This document shows, in pieces, positions 10,220-21,063 of a stretch of 64,000 nucleotides of DNA. Below the pieces are notes generated by a model that saw only the letters and a program-made list of their open reading frames with translations, was not told the DNA's origin and did no database searches. The translations under genes and the position numbers were made by a program. Position 1 is the stretch's first letter. Each line of letters begins with the position of its first letter. The DNA comes from Coprinellus micaceus (Eukaryota > Basidiomycota > Agaricomycetes > Agaricales > Psathyrellaceae): assembly GCA_951394405.1 (NCBI GenBank), contig OX596344.1, forward strand, positions 2,542,001 to 2,606,000. Direction: 5' to 3'.

Positions 10220-12350
10220 ATGATGGGTACTCAGCTCCTTCAAAACGTTCAGGGTGGCTCAACCGAGCATCTCGAGACTCTGCTGAAAGAGTGGCCAGAA
10301 GGGTCAACACTTCTGGTTACGGAAGCTGCTCTATCTCTCTTGACGGTCGCACGGCAACCCCGGACTCAGCGCCTCGACGCGCGAGGCTTTGAGCTCGCAG
10401 ATGCTGCCCTGCGCGCAGTGGCCAGAGCGATTCGCGCTGCGGAAGAGGACAAAGGCAAGGCGGACATGGTGTCATCCTTGGCGGCGCTCTTACTCCCAAG
10501 CTTGAACGGCCTGATCTCATGGATGTCTCTGTGCGCGCGGCGGGCTCTCACTCAGCTGGATAGAAGCAAGCACCCCGAAAGAAGCGCGGTGGGGGAGGAG
10601 AAGGATATCGACAACCCCGCCCAGTGTATCGTCCAGTACGGAATGCTGTTGGCGAAGATGTTGAGGTACAACGACGAGGTTCAGAAGGCAATTCAGTCGT
10701 CCCTTACGGCTGCAAAGTTCGTGCTCCTGCTGTGGACGTGGACGGAAAGGGGCACCGGCCTGCCCATCTTCATGCTCGAGCAGGACCCGGATGCCGTTCG
10801 AATGTACACGGCATGCGCCGTCCACCAAGCCTTCCTGGAATACACCGACGGCTCGGAGCACGCGAAGGCGAATGTTTTATACCTCCTGGCGGACGGAAAA
10901 GACGAGGGTGTGGGCGCTACCAAATTGATGCAGCTGGGACTCGCTCGACTGCGGAGGATGAGGCTCGCTCTGGTAAACGACGAGTGTGGCAACGCTCAGG
11001 CCATCGGGAGAAACATCCGAGGACTCTTCAACAGGTTCGACGAGTTCATAAAGCTGAAGGATCGGCCTGAAGTTCTACGCGCGTTCCATGAACAATCGTT
11101 CCTCCAAGCCTCCATCTCAGTGATGCGCCCTATGACTCGCCACATGCGCTATATGAAGGACCACGGGGTCTTATTTCAACCCATGAACACCACTGTAGAC
11201 ATCATCAAGTCGTGGTCGTCGCTCCCAGGGAGGGCTTCGTTGGATGCAATGCGGGGGCTGGTGGAACATGGACTGGTGGACGTCTATGTCGAGATCATTG
11301 TCGGCATACCATATAAAGGTCGGGAGGGAGCGATGGTGGAGGAGCACCTCAAGTCCCTCTGTCTCACCATCGTCACCTGGATTTCGTCTTACGCCTTCTA
11401 CCCTTCGGTGAACGAGGCACTGCGGACCGCAATCTCGGGTATCAACAAAGATCTGGAAAGGAATCTCGCGGGTAGGGGTAACCATTGGACGCGAGTTTTC
11501 TGGCGTAAGCTCGAGGAATCTGTTGAACTGGCGAAGTTTGACAAAGAGGCGGGGGCACCCAAGACTTGCGACCATCTCCTTGTAAGCAATTTAGTTCCTC
11601 ACTTCTGTTCCTCCAGTTTGACCATAACCGAACCCGTCTAGTGTGCCTCAGAAGGCGAAGACGGCAGAAAGGGTCGCAGGATGGCTTGCTCCGGGTGTCA
11701 TTCGGTCATTTATTGCTCTGAGACGTGTCAAGCGCTGGACTGGGAATCGACGCATCGCGAGGACTGCATGCAACTGCGACGAAGCTATTTCGGTATGTGG
11801 GCTGGGGTCAACGAGTAGTATTAATACTGAATTATTGATTGTAGAGCGTCGGGGGGACCTTACGTGGACTCACTCCTCTACGCGCCTCCTCCACTTCAGC
11901 CTCCTCCAAGAGGTCTACAGAACCAGCGCCAAAGGAGGCCTTCTCGAAGCCACTCGGAAGAAAACACACAGAGGCATTCCCCCCTCTCAGCTGGTCGTGT
12001 CGTTTAACTTTGGCGTGTTCCCCTTTTTCACCGAAGAAAACCTCACCCTCTCAACGGCAGCTGAATTCTTAAGAGAATGGATGAGGGTCGGGAAACGGGG
12101 AAGCCTTGGGGAGGTGGGTTCCAAGCGCCTTGAAGCGACAGTCACGCAGTTCATGTCGACTCCTGCAATACGATTGGTGGAGGGTATGTTCATACTGAAC
12201 GAGACGGAGGCGATCTGGGTCGTGGCTCGTTTGCGGGTATCTAAGGGAGCCGATGGCCGGGAGGATCCAGCAGGAGCTATCGTGGTGGGTGGATGCAGTT
12301 CCTTGGTGTCGGCGCGGATGTACCAGATGGCGAAATGTGTTTTCCTGTAG
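10220..12350 (+). CDS. MYND-type zinc-finger protein
   Basis: Model: join(10220..11581,11642..11792,11845..12350), 672 residues. The first 440 residues form a helical region with no known domain. The first intron lies inside the zinc finger: TCDHLL precedes it, and CASEGEDG, ACSGCHSVIYCSETCQ and DWESTHREDC follow. The ordered ligands C-x4-C, C-x2-C, C-x3-C and H-x3-C are the MYND pattern. Fungal MYND proteins of this type usually bind Pro-rich partners, and most are uncharacterised. The C-terminal 170 residues include FNFGVFPFF and AIWVVARLRV, and a decayed copy of just this part lies at 16129-16553. It sits within the propeller-gene region with no operon-like arrangement. Two ATG codons are adjacent at the start; an upstream exon cannot be excluded. 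Confidence 0.75.
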
Positions 12351-12906
12351 ACTCGAGTGCTTTGGGGATTGATTCGCTGAGCTGTTGACTACCCTTAGAT
12401 CAAACCAATGTTGAAACAGTGGTTCAGCAAGGTTCGGTGATAACGACCCTGGCATGATTCGTCCCACCTGCATCGGTAGAGATTTGGAAGGTTTCAGGAG
12501 GTAGGGAATAACTTGGGGGTTGACCAAGCTTCTCTATTGGTTGTTGAGTAGATGACTGGACAAAGCAAGCGTCCCAGCAGCGGTGGAGCGGCAGCCCCAA
12601 GCGATATGCAGAGACCCCGACGACTTCGTCACGAAAATCTCCCAGCAGTCAAGACGATTGGCCGTGGCTCCCGGTACCAAGGGCATATTTGAGCCTCCAT
12701 GGGGCTGTCTTAGGAGATCGAGACTTGGTGGCGGTCTTAGGTTCAAGTAAAGGATGTGGAAGGGGAGAATATCTTCAAGAAACTTCAACCTCGCGGCAAT
12801 TGCCGTGTCGGAGATTCACGCCAGTGCGATGTCTGAGACTCCGAGCCACCTTCGACCACCACCTTTACTCAAGCAAATCTGCGGTACACTAGCGCTCTTT
12901 CCAGTT
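12351..12906. other. Intergenic; start of inverted-duplication arm
   Basis: No gene is supported. From about 12826 onward the sequence matches the reverse complement of DNA ending near 26405, so this is the outer edge of the left arm of an inverted duplication and probably the promoter of the gene at 12907. Confidence 0.5.
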
Positions 12907-14548
12907 ATGAACTCCATGGAAAGGCCCAACCTCGACCCTGTCCTGGTTTGCACAATTTTGATCACCATGTCACTTGGTCGCTCATGGTATGTCTTAGCCG
13001 GATTGGGATAAAGGAATAACCGTTCTGTCGTTGCCAGAGGAGCTCCTAGCGCGCATTTTCATGGAACTTGGCGTGTATGGTACCCTTAGGGCTAGAGCGG
13101 TACGTCTGAGATAGCCTGGTTGTTGCCTCCCCCTGACCGCAGCAATAGACTTGCCGCCTCTTCGACAGGATTTCTCATGACCGTCAGGTCTGGTGCGGGC
13201 TATTCACTCGCGGCATAGGCACTTTGTTGCCCAAGCCATTTTTCCTATCGAACCCTCTCTACAACTGTTCTGCGGGAGACATTGAGGGTGATATTCGAAG
13301 ATGGGAGGCCGGGTGGACGCCGCAATGCGCTGTAGACTGCACCGAACGTTTGGTAGAGACCGCCAGACTCGGTGGCATCCATGCAAAGGTGTCCACCGTA
13401 CGCATGCTTCCCGGGGGCCGGTGGTTGATATCTGGGTATTCTGATGGCTCCCTCTGGTATTTCGACCTGTTGGAAGGCTCCAAATCGACCGGGACACTCA
13501 CACCGAAACCCCTACTTCCCTCCCCCTGCACTGGCACCCAGCACGGGCAGTCCCACGTTCATGTCGATATTTCTGTTGACTCTACGTCCGTGGAGGCTCT
13601 GGGGTCGTCCCTCGACGTTTACCACCTTCGACAGTTCCACATTGCCGTTGTCGTGCGTCCTTCAAACACAGACGCCCGTGCCTGTGTCGATGTTTGGCGC
13701 AACCGCGTCCTCGGTGAAGAAGACCATTTGGAAGGGAGTTGCCACCTCTCATCTTTCACTGAAGGGCCCGCGTTGGGGAAGCCTCTCAATTGCAGCCTTT
13801 ATGGGCTGGCGATTGCATACACTATGAGCCGGTCCCCCACAATGTGTTTCGTTGTCGTCGTCAATTGGGCGGGTGTCCACGAAGCGACCAGGAGCAAGGA
13901 TATTGTTCGGCATTACCTCCCAGGCTCTGAAATCTCAGTATGGATCCTTCGTGAATTATTGTGTCCTTTCACTGACGACTCTAACAGGCGCTATACCTCC
14001 TTCCTGGGGACATGCTCCTGAAGGTTTCCTTTTCAGAAGGGGATGTCAGGCTCTATGACTGGAGTTCCGACTCGCCCACATCCACACCGGCAGCTCGACC
14101 CGTTCCCATTTGGCGTGGGTTGCACCGCCGACTCCAATTTGAGGCTGTTTCCCAGCCAATGATCATTGGTGATTCGATTCGCCTCACACTGGCGGCGGTG
14201 GATGTGGTGCTCGGCCTGACCCTGCCTCTAACCAAGCCTCCTGAACGTGTTCGAGTCCAGGTTCTGTTGGAGGGGAAGATTCACACGGAGAGAGACGCTC
14301 AAGCATTCGGTGCCCACAGAGGATTGGGATGGGCACATTCTTCCAAGCTACTCCAGTTCCAATATCGCTGGGCAGGTGAGCCGGGCGGCTCTCTTATATG
14401 CCCGCCTCGCATCAACAGCCCCCGTTTAACGGTGAAGGGAGAGGATATGGGGAGGCCTACGCGCCTCGTCTACGACCAATATTCTAACCGAGCAGTCGCC
14501 ACCGATTACCTTATACCCCGCCTTCTCATCCTCGGGCTTAGTTCATAA
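12907..14548 (+). CDS. F-box/beta-propeller-like protein 3 (gene A)
   Basis: Model: join(12907..12945,12998..13099,13149..13937,13988..14548), 496 residues. The F-box reads LSLPEELLARIFMEL and continues into CRLFDRIS and VWCGLF, then LLPKPFFLS. Blades include LPGGRWLISGYSDGSLWYFD, FHIAVVVR, VDVWRNRV, HLSSFTEGP, VVVVNWAG and VRLYDWSSDSP. The short first exon with a GTTTGC donor is weakly supported, but the truncated copy on the minus strand (25756-26306) keeps the same exon, intron and reading phase. This intact copy is followed at 14985 by a remnant of a second family member (gene B), while the minus-strand arm has the opposite pattern. Likely a substrate receptor for an SCF ubiquitin ligase; substrate unknown. 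Confidence 0.75.
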
Positions 14549-14984
14549 AAAGGAAAACGGAAACCATTAAACCTCCAGAATTGTTCTCTTCTTCCACTAG
14601 CGCCTGTGTATCCCAAACAGACTCCCTGCTTTTTGTATGCTGTATGAATCAACTGAGTGGACAATTCAAACCAAGGAAGTGGTTGTGTGTGCTCCTCCCT
14701 CGATGCGGATGTAGTGCTTTGGGGATTGGGTCCCTGGTGTTCTAGGTAGCGAGGACACTTTCCGTACGCCAAGCGGCATATCTAGCAGGTACTGTAGTGA
14801 TCCATGATACGCGCCTATCTATTCACCTGCATAATGGCCCAGGAGTTCTAGTGTCGACTTTAGCGCCCATGAATCCGGCGCCGACAAAGTCGGAGTTCAA
14901 TGTGTGCCAGTGATGTATGACCCTAACCTCACATGTTGACACAATGTGACGTATCTCGACTTCCTTTCTCTCTCAACCTCGAGA
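14549..14984. other. Intergenic spacer between gene A and the gene B remnant
   Basis: No coding feature is supported. Near 14916 the sequence GACCCTAACCTCACAT also occurs, inverted, beside the hairpin at 26419-26444. That may be chance, or a trace of a small element at duplication edges. Confidence 0.35.
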
Positions 14985-15232
14985 ACAGGTCTCCGTTGCG
15001 TGGTGAATATTTGCGCGGTTGAGTTGCCCCAAAGGGCGGCAGGCATACTCCCGCTTTCCTCCAGTCAGTAAATTTACATGAACATTGTATTCGGTGGCTC
15101 AGTATGAGTGCTACCGACAGAATGGTATAGAGCTCGGAAACCCACAGCCAACTCTTCTGTCTCTACCAGATGAGCTGCTAATGTGCATTGCCATGGAGCT
15201 TGACATGTACGACGTATTTCGGGTGAGAATTT
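14985..15232 (+). pseudogene. Truncated copy of F-box/propeller gene B
   Basis: About 250 bases match the 5' part of the minus-strand gene at 24158-25808, from the leader through the F-box exon (SLPDELLMCIAMELDMYDVF). Homology stops at 15232, just before the donor of the F-box exon, and the rest of the gene is absent. The initiator of the intact copy is TTG here. The remnant lies downstream of intact gene A, giving the original order A then B. Confidence 0.85.
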
Positions 15233-16128
15233 GACTCGTCCCCCATGGAAGCATCGTCGGAGTCAGAGATTGCTGGATCCATCTCCGAGGAAGTAGAGGC
15301 AGAGGCAGAGAGCGTTGGGATAGAGGATTGTGCTGTAATCGGAGGGGGAACCTGTATATGAGAACCCAGAGCCCGCAGGACGAACTTAAGCCTCAACCTC
15401 AAGCTTCAGATCTCGCATTTTTTGACGGGCAGTCCGGTCCTCGTGTGTTTCTATCGATCGAATGTTCCTGGCCCACTCTGACCCCGAGAACAAAGCGGCA
15501 TCTATTCCCCGAGAAGTGGGGGGAAAGAGTTTTTGGCGACCCTCTTGATATTGAGATAAGAAATCGGTCGAGTAGCAAATCTACGCCTCATACTTTCAAT
15601 GCTTGAACGCCCTTATTATTCTATCTGGAGTGCACCACATACAGATATGCCACAATAGCCCCCGATTTTATAGGAGTCACCTGTGCAGACGGAACCACGA
15701 CGGGTAGCCCATAGCTTTCAACCTCAATCCAAGGGTGCTTCATCCTAGGCAATCGCGTTCCTCCTACATTTGACAATCGTAGCAATCCATAATCACTGCA
15801 TGCCGGTAAATCAGTAAGATTTGGGATTCGTTCCCGTGCCCGTGGTCTATCGGCCGGACCATCGCCGTCTCATCACTGGGCGTTTAACAGCAACTACGGG
15901 CGCTTAAGACGCTTAGTAAGCACTCCAGAGCACGATACCCAAGGAAAGTACTCACAGGACCCATAAGTAGGCCACGAGGCGATCTGGGTATGCGCCCTTG
16001 TTTGGGGGTCCGAATGCAGAGTTTACGCCACCCCCGATTGGCATCGGACTAGAAATCCCTGCTCTCATCGACATAGGTGTGATCAGGATGCCACTCTGAG
16101 ATTTGCTGCTCAAAGAATTGCCAACAGG
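15233..16128. other. Intergenic; no gene recognised
   Basis: Homology to gene B breaks off at the left edge. The rest has short open frames on both strands but none with family resemblance or consistent splice sites. A decayed MYND-gene copy starts near the right edge and may extend a little into this stretch. Confidence 0.4.
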
Positions 16129-16553
16129 TTGACTGGCACCATGTCCACCGCCATGAATGTCTCGTATTGTAACGCGAATATTTCGGTTCGTGGATATCTA
16201 CTCACGAGTCTCGTAACGACTTTCGACGTGGCCAATCCCCCCTTCAAGTTTGTGGCCGAGACAAGGCCGCAGCTTTATACATCCTCTGAGTTCCTTAAGG
16301 CAGGGGCTACCGTAAAGCGGAGTGCAGGCTCGGCGGGTGTGGTGCGACTCGGCTCGAAGGCACTTTGCAACAAGTCATCTCGCGTTCAGACATTCGGTTG
16401 GTACAAGGGGCGTTCAGGTTGAAGGTGGGCGTTGGCATTTGGATCGTCGCTCGGATACACGTTCCGTGTGTAGCCGGCGAACCCAACAAATTCTATGCCA
16501 TCGGTGGTTTCGGTACAATGTGGTACAATGGGGGATCTGATTCGTGGGACTAG
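16129..16553 (+). pseudogene. Decayed C-terminal copy of the MYND-protein gene
   Basis: Two frames together resemble the C-terminal part of the MYND protein. The first, with TTFDVANPPFKFVAET and SSEFLKA, corresponds to SFNFGVFPFFTEEN and AAEFLRE. The second, with DIRLVQGAF and GIWIVARIHV, corresponds to AIRLVEGMF and AIWVVARLRV. The switch of frame between them near 16310-16360 and the absence of the zinc finger indicate a broken, partial duplicate. Confidence 0.7.
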
Positions 16554-16635
16554 AAAGATCATGATGGATACATGACCTGCTTCACATACACACTTGCTAC
16601 TAATAGGAGATTATATCCCTGTCCCGTCTTCACAT

Positions 16636-18536
16636 TTACACCTGGTCAACACCCGTCACCATAGGGGTCGGAACCGCCTTCCCCACAGAAGTCGTCTTCG
16701 GGGGAATCGAGTCGCAGTTCGGTACCAAAGGCTCGCTTCCAGGACCGGAATGGCAGACCGTCCACGGCGGGGTGACGACGGTCGGGGCAACAGTCGGAAG
16801 GGGAGCAGCGGTTGACCATGGAGCTTCAGTGCACTCGGCGATGGGGATGGCAGTGGCTGGGTCAGGTCCGCTTTGTTCGGGGTTGCACCCTGGGAGACGT
16901 TCGATGTCTGGAGGAGAGTTAACCGTCCGGACAGATGATGCTTGGGGAACAGGGCTTACATTGACCTTCGACGACCTCGGGAACGTAGGCAGGTTGCTTG
17001 CAGGCGTTCATCGAGTCCATGTCCTGAACCGTGAGCTCTGGGCAGTTGGTCGGAATACCATCACCCCCCGTGCAGACGTCCACAGCACGCTGGAGGGAGT
17101 CTCCTTCCCACCCGAACACGTAGTCCGCATGTTGTCCGAAACCGGTTCTGTAAGAGTCAACGAAAGTGTCAGATCGGGCGACCCGGAAGAGAATCAAAAG
17201 TGCTGGCGAGAACGAAGCAGTGACTTACGGGTCACCCATACTGAATATGAATGGCTGGCTACCGTCCTCAGGCCACATTTCTGGAGCGTTGAACGGGCGA
17301 GTATCCCAGACGATCTCCATGAAGAGCAGCGGGGTGTGCACGGGGTGGCTTTCAGGACACCCTGCACCGAAGAAGGCGCCCAACGCATGGGAGACGTGGC
17401 TCTAAGGTCACCAGGCATAATTAGCTTAGACGGACACATGCAGCTATTAGGTGTACGTTACCTCGTGGTCAGCGCTATCGAGGTTCTTTCCATCCCAGCA
17501 CCTGTAACCGACAACGTTAGCAAGAGAGCTCGTGATACATAGGTGAGAGGGAACATACTGGGGGAAGTAGATGTTCGACCTTATCCCTCCGGAGCACGGG
17601 CCAGGCGGGAAGCTGAACGTATCAGCAGGGTCATACCCCGGCGCCCCGACCCCGAGGCTCAACCCCTCAAAGCAACGAAGAGTGACTGCGCGGGACGCGA
17701 CGTCTTGAGGATCCAAGCTGTTCGCGCGGAGGGTGGGATTCCCGACACGCATGCGGAAGCCCTAGAAGCCAAAGGCGGTTGGTTATGTGGTCACCCCTAA
17801 GAAAGAAGAGAAAAGTGCGGAGGCGGCTTACTGGGGGGAAGGCGGTGAGCTTCCCGCCGACGGGCTGGAAGTAGTAGACTGTCATTCCGCCGTCCTGGAG
17901 CCCTGGGCCGGTGTTATGGTTCGCCATTTGGGGGACCTGTTTTGATCGGTGGTTTGTTAACAATCGGGTTTTCCAAGCCAAAGAAATATTAGGTCGAATA
18001 CTGACTCGAATGTAACTCCCGTTCCTATGCTTAAAGTACATGACGGCGGTCCAGTAGTTGGACTTGTCCTCGACGAATCGGCATGTGGTGCAGCTAGCGA
18101 GGTTGGGGAGGTCGAGGCTTGGGTCCATGGAAAGATTGAAGCTGTGGGGTTAACGCGGCCTCGATTAGCATCAAGCGGACTGGAGGGACGAGTGAGAGAA
18201 TGGGAGAATACTTACGCATTCTACAGCAGATAAAGAACGGTGATAAGAGGGTGACAGTCAGTCTGCTTAATCCAACGTTCGGTGTTCGCTAGGCATAATA
18301 GGGCGAACCCACCCCTCCAACGATTTGGTGCAAGTGCGGGGAGACCTGTCCAGGGGTTACAAGCCTGTGTTACGAAGGATCTGGTCAGCCACTGTGCAAG
18401 ATTAAAGGATGGACATATGAACGTACGGATCGTACCTCTCAGTCACGAGCTGAGAGCAAGGGAACCGAATGAGCCCGTGCACGCCGCGCACAGCTAGCAA
18501 GGCTGTGGCGAGGAGCGCGCCAAAGCCAGAGAGCAT
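16636..18536 (-). CDS. Secreted DUF1996-domain protein
   Basis: Model: complement(join(16636..16907,16960..17147,17229..17401,17462..17501,17559..17761,17832..17936,18006..18141,18216..18220,18313..18364,18427..18536)), 427 residues in phase throughout. A signal peptide (MLSGFGALLATALLAV) precedes the DUF1996 core: VTPGQVSPHLHQIVGG, NAFNLSMDP, CTTCRFVEDKSNYWTAVM, GGMTVYYFQP, CWDGKNLDSADHE and GDPTGFGQHADYVFGWEGD. These are standard landmarks of this fungal extracellular family, whose biochemical role is not established. The C-terminal about 90 residues are Pro/Thr-rich with scattered Cys and could form a glycosylated stalk; no WSC module or GPI signal is clear. The exon at 18216-18220 is only five bases long (coding strand AATGC), yet it is needed to restore the GGNAF junction. 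The gene stands alone between two propeller-gene arms. Confidence 0.9.
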
Positions 18537-19172
18537 CTTGGGAGCTCTGAGATTCCGTATGTATGGTCAAAGATATAAGACGAAGCCTGCTTGATGAACC
18601 TGGCTGAGGAACCAAGGCACTCGCCGAAATACTAAATTGCCTCAGCGGCCTTTATACCTATACCACGGTCGGCTCCGCATCCGCATAAAAGAACGACCCG
18701 CACCTTGGATTCGTCGGAGTCGAAGTCGAAGACCAGAATTTGAATAGCTGTGTGGGCTAGAAGACTGTACGTACCAAATTCCGTCTGAATGGATGTCCGC
18801 TCGTATCAGAACTTGTAAAGGGGATTCTAAAGCCACAGCGAAGGATGGTTCCGCACACTTGATTGGGCGACGGCCCATCCTTGGACTTGTATATTTAGCA
18901 CATGCCGCCAATTCAATTGGCGAGAACGAGAAGGAATGGTGTCAGTGGTGTTGAGTATGAGCGAGGTTCTCCCGGGAAGTGGTTGGATGGTTCAGTGCAT
19001 GATAGGTTCTGGCGCGCACAATCGTCGTCTGAGAGTGTGCCGACGGTGAATGCATTCATTGGGTTCCAGTCTAGGTGTATAATGGCTATGGGCACTCGTG
19101 AGATGGTGCAATTGAGGGACATCGTGGACTCGTACCTCTAAGTCTACGAAAGGGAGGCGGTATATGGGCAAT
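18537..19172. other. Intergenic; nothing recognised
   Basis: This spacer separates the start of the minus-strand DUF1996 gene from the 3' end of the minus-strand TatD gene. It should contain the DUF1996 promoter. No repeat or conserved frame was seen. Confidence 0.4.
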
Positions 19173-20450
19173 CTACACCCCGTAAAGCTTCCTAGCATTC
19201 TCTCTGGCCTCTACCATGACCCTGTCGGCTGTCCATGCGTTGGGATCCTGCTCCGTCGCCTCCTCGGTGGCCGCGTCGGTGGTCTCTGCTGTGGCTGGCT
19301 CCGCCGGTGACGGCCCTGCGATGGCATTGGCCACAAACTGGGCCGTCCATGGTACCATCGCGGTGTGGCAGATAGGGAACCGCTTGCCCTTGATGGCAGG
19401 CACCGAATCGTAAATATTCGACGGGACCATATACGGCGCGTCCGTCTCCAGCACGATCCTCAATTTTGACCCTGGTTCAGCGACCAACTCGCGAATAACC
19501 TGCGCGGTATTCGCGTTCGTCGCATACGTGACGACACCCGTCACTCCGATATACAGATTCGGGAACCATTCCAACAGCCGCCTCGCAAACTCGGGCGAAT
19601 CCGTGAAGCAGTGGATGTGGATTGGGTGGTCCTTGGGTACGATCTCCTTCAACAGGCGCTCGGTGTCCTCCTCCGCCTCGCGCGTGTGAATCGTCAGCGG
19701 CTTGTTCAGCTTCACCGCAAGCGAAAGCTGCCGACAGAGGACGGTCTGTTGAACGTCGTGCGGGCTTAGGCTGTAGTGGTAGTCGAGCCCCATCTCCCCG
19801 AGCCCGACGCAGCGTGGGTGCGCGGCGGCTTCGGTGAGGATGGCCTCGATCTCGTCGTCGTAGTTTTTCGCTTCGTGGGGATGGATGCCGATAACGAAGT
19901 GGTACTCCATTGACCCCCATTTGCTGGGAGCTTCGGCGTATTCTTTCCAGAGGCGGCTCTTGATTTGCTTGTGCTCGCACCATACGTCCACGATCGCCTC
20001 TACGCCTTTGCCCTCGTACATCACGTTGGCAAAGTCGTACACGGTCTCGATGGTCTTGCCCTGCGTGGGTAGGTCGTTCACGTCTGCCGTCCGTGTCGCA
20101 TAGCGGTCCTTGTACGCCTGGAATGTGGATGCGAGATGAGTGTGGGTGTCGACTATTGGTTTCGATGTAGGGGGTGTGGGGAGGATGAGAGATGAGGATG
20201 GGGGTGTGCTTGGTCCCTTGTTCTTCTTGCCCATCTTGCGAAACTTTTTGGTCTTGGGAGTTGAGGAGCAGTACGATCTGGAGAAGGTATATGAATGGTC
20301 GAAGTTCGGGACCGCCTGTCGAGGCGCTCGGGAGCTGGGGTAGCGACTCTGACTCCTCCTGTGACCGTCGATATGACTCGAAGCGACACTTAGGCACCCT
20401 GTCGACAGCTTCAATATCGCGGAGGCAGTGGGGGTGGGCACAATACTCAC
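19173..20450 (-). CDS. TatD-family metal-dependent hydrolase (putative deoxyribonuclease)
   Basis: Single uninterrupted frame; 425 residues from the first ATG, or 353 from the internal start MGKKNKG at 20234. TatD proteins are amidohydrolase-superfamily barrels acting as metal-dependent 3'-5' exonucleases in DNA repair and apoptosis. The metal ligands are all visible in order: DTHTHLA, GLGEMGLDYHYS, LTIHTREAEEDT, IHIHCFTDSP and LETDAPYM. The 72-residue extension before MGKKNKG is rich in Ser, Arg and Pro with few acidic residues, so it might be a mitochondrial presequence or simply an untranslated leader. Between LETDAPYM and the end is a low-complexity Ala/Glu/Thr insert (ATAETTDAATEEATEQ). 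Divergent from BRF1, sharing a 0.6-kb upstream region. Confidence 0.9.
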   Translation of the reverse strand: MSIVPTPTASAILKLSTGCLSVASSHIDGHRRSQSRYPSSRAPRQAVPNFDHSYTFSRSYCSSTPKTKKFRKMGKKNKGPSTPPSSSLILPTPPTSKPIVDTHTHLASTFQAYKDRYATRTADVNDLPTQGKTIETVYDFANVMYEGKGVEAIVDVWCEHKQIKSRLWKEYAEAPSKWGSMEYHFVIGIHPHEAKNYDDEIEAILTEAAAHPRCVGLGEMGLDYHYSLSPHDVQQTVLCRQLSLAVKLNKPLTIHTREAEEDTERLLKEIVPKDHPIHIHCFTDSPEFARRLLEWFPNLYIGVTGVVTYATNANTAQVIRELVAEPGSKLRIVLETDAPYMVPSNIYDSVPAIKGKRFPICHTAMVPWTAQFVANAIAGPSPAEPATAETTDAATEEATEQDPNAWTADRVMVEARENARKLYGV

Positions 20451-21063
20451 CGAGGAAATGTGTTGAAAGTCTCCCGGTGCAACGAGGAATGTGAGCTACA
20501 GTAAGATTATTAAACGATGTCCAATTCATCTGTATGAACACCCACATTGGCGTAGATATGAGCCCAAACGCCCAAGTTTCAACGACGAGGTCGTCGTCAA
20601 CATGAACGAGCTCGACGTCGGCACCGTTCTCGACGGTGATCAGGTCTGCACAGCCACGATCTTATCTTATCTGCGGTCACGCCTTGTCAGTGTCACTGTC
20701 ACACATTCCCCAGAGCCTCACCGCGAAGGATCTGTGTTTTTCTTCAACGTCTACCTCCCCTTCCCCCTTGATATACCTCATCCTTTTACCTTCATGAACC
20801 AGGTTCTGGCTAGGCTCAATACAGCTTGCAGGATCAGGGCACAAGGTATACCAACACGAAGACGAATACAACGGAAACCAACGAATCGGGCTTTACTCAA
20901 GTAATTCGAAGTCGAAATTGCTTTTGGAACGTTGTATCATCGGGATACCTTCACGCCCCAGCGAATTGAAGTAGCCCAACCCGCCGTTAGTAGAATATAG
21001 GTCTCGTCCTGACAATCTCCTTATCTCCCAAGGCAGCGGGGTAAAGGGGATTCATTTGAAGCA
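20451..21063. other. Shared upstream region of the TatD and BRF1 genes
   Basis: The two housekeeping genes face away from each other across this interval, so it should hold both promoters. An open frame at 20491-20904 has no recognisable domain and no splice support, and was not called. No clear TATA box was found for either gene. Confidence 0.45.

Noticed and set aside
19477..20547. 356-codon frame overlapping TatD on the same strand
   Set aside because: Arg/Pro-rich out-of-frame shadow; the TatD frame has all metal ligands.
20491..20904. Open frame of 137 codons between TatD and BRF1
   Set aside because: No motif, no paralogue, and it occupies the presumed divergent promoter.
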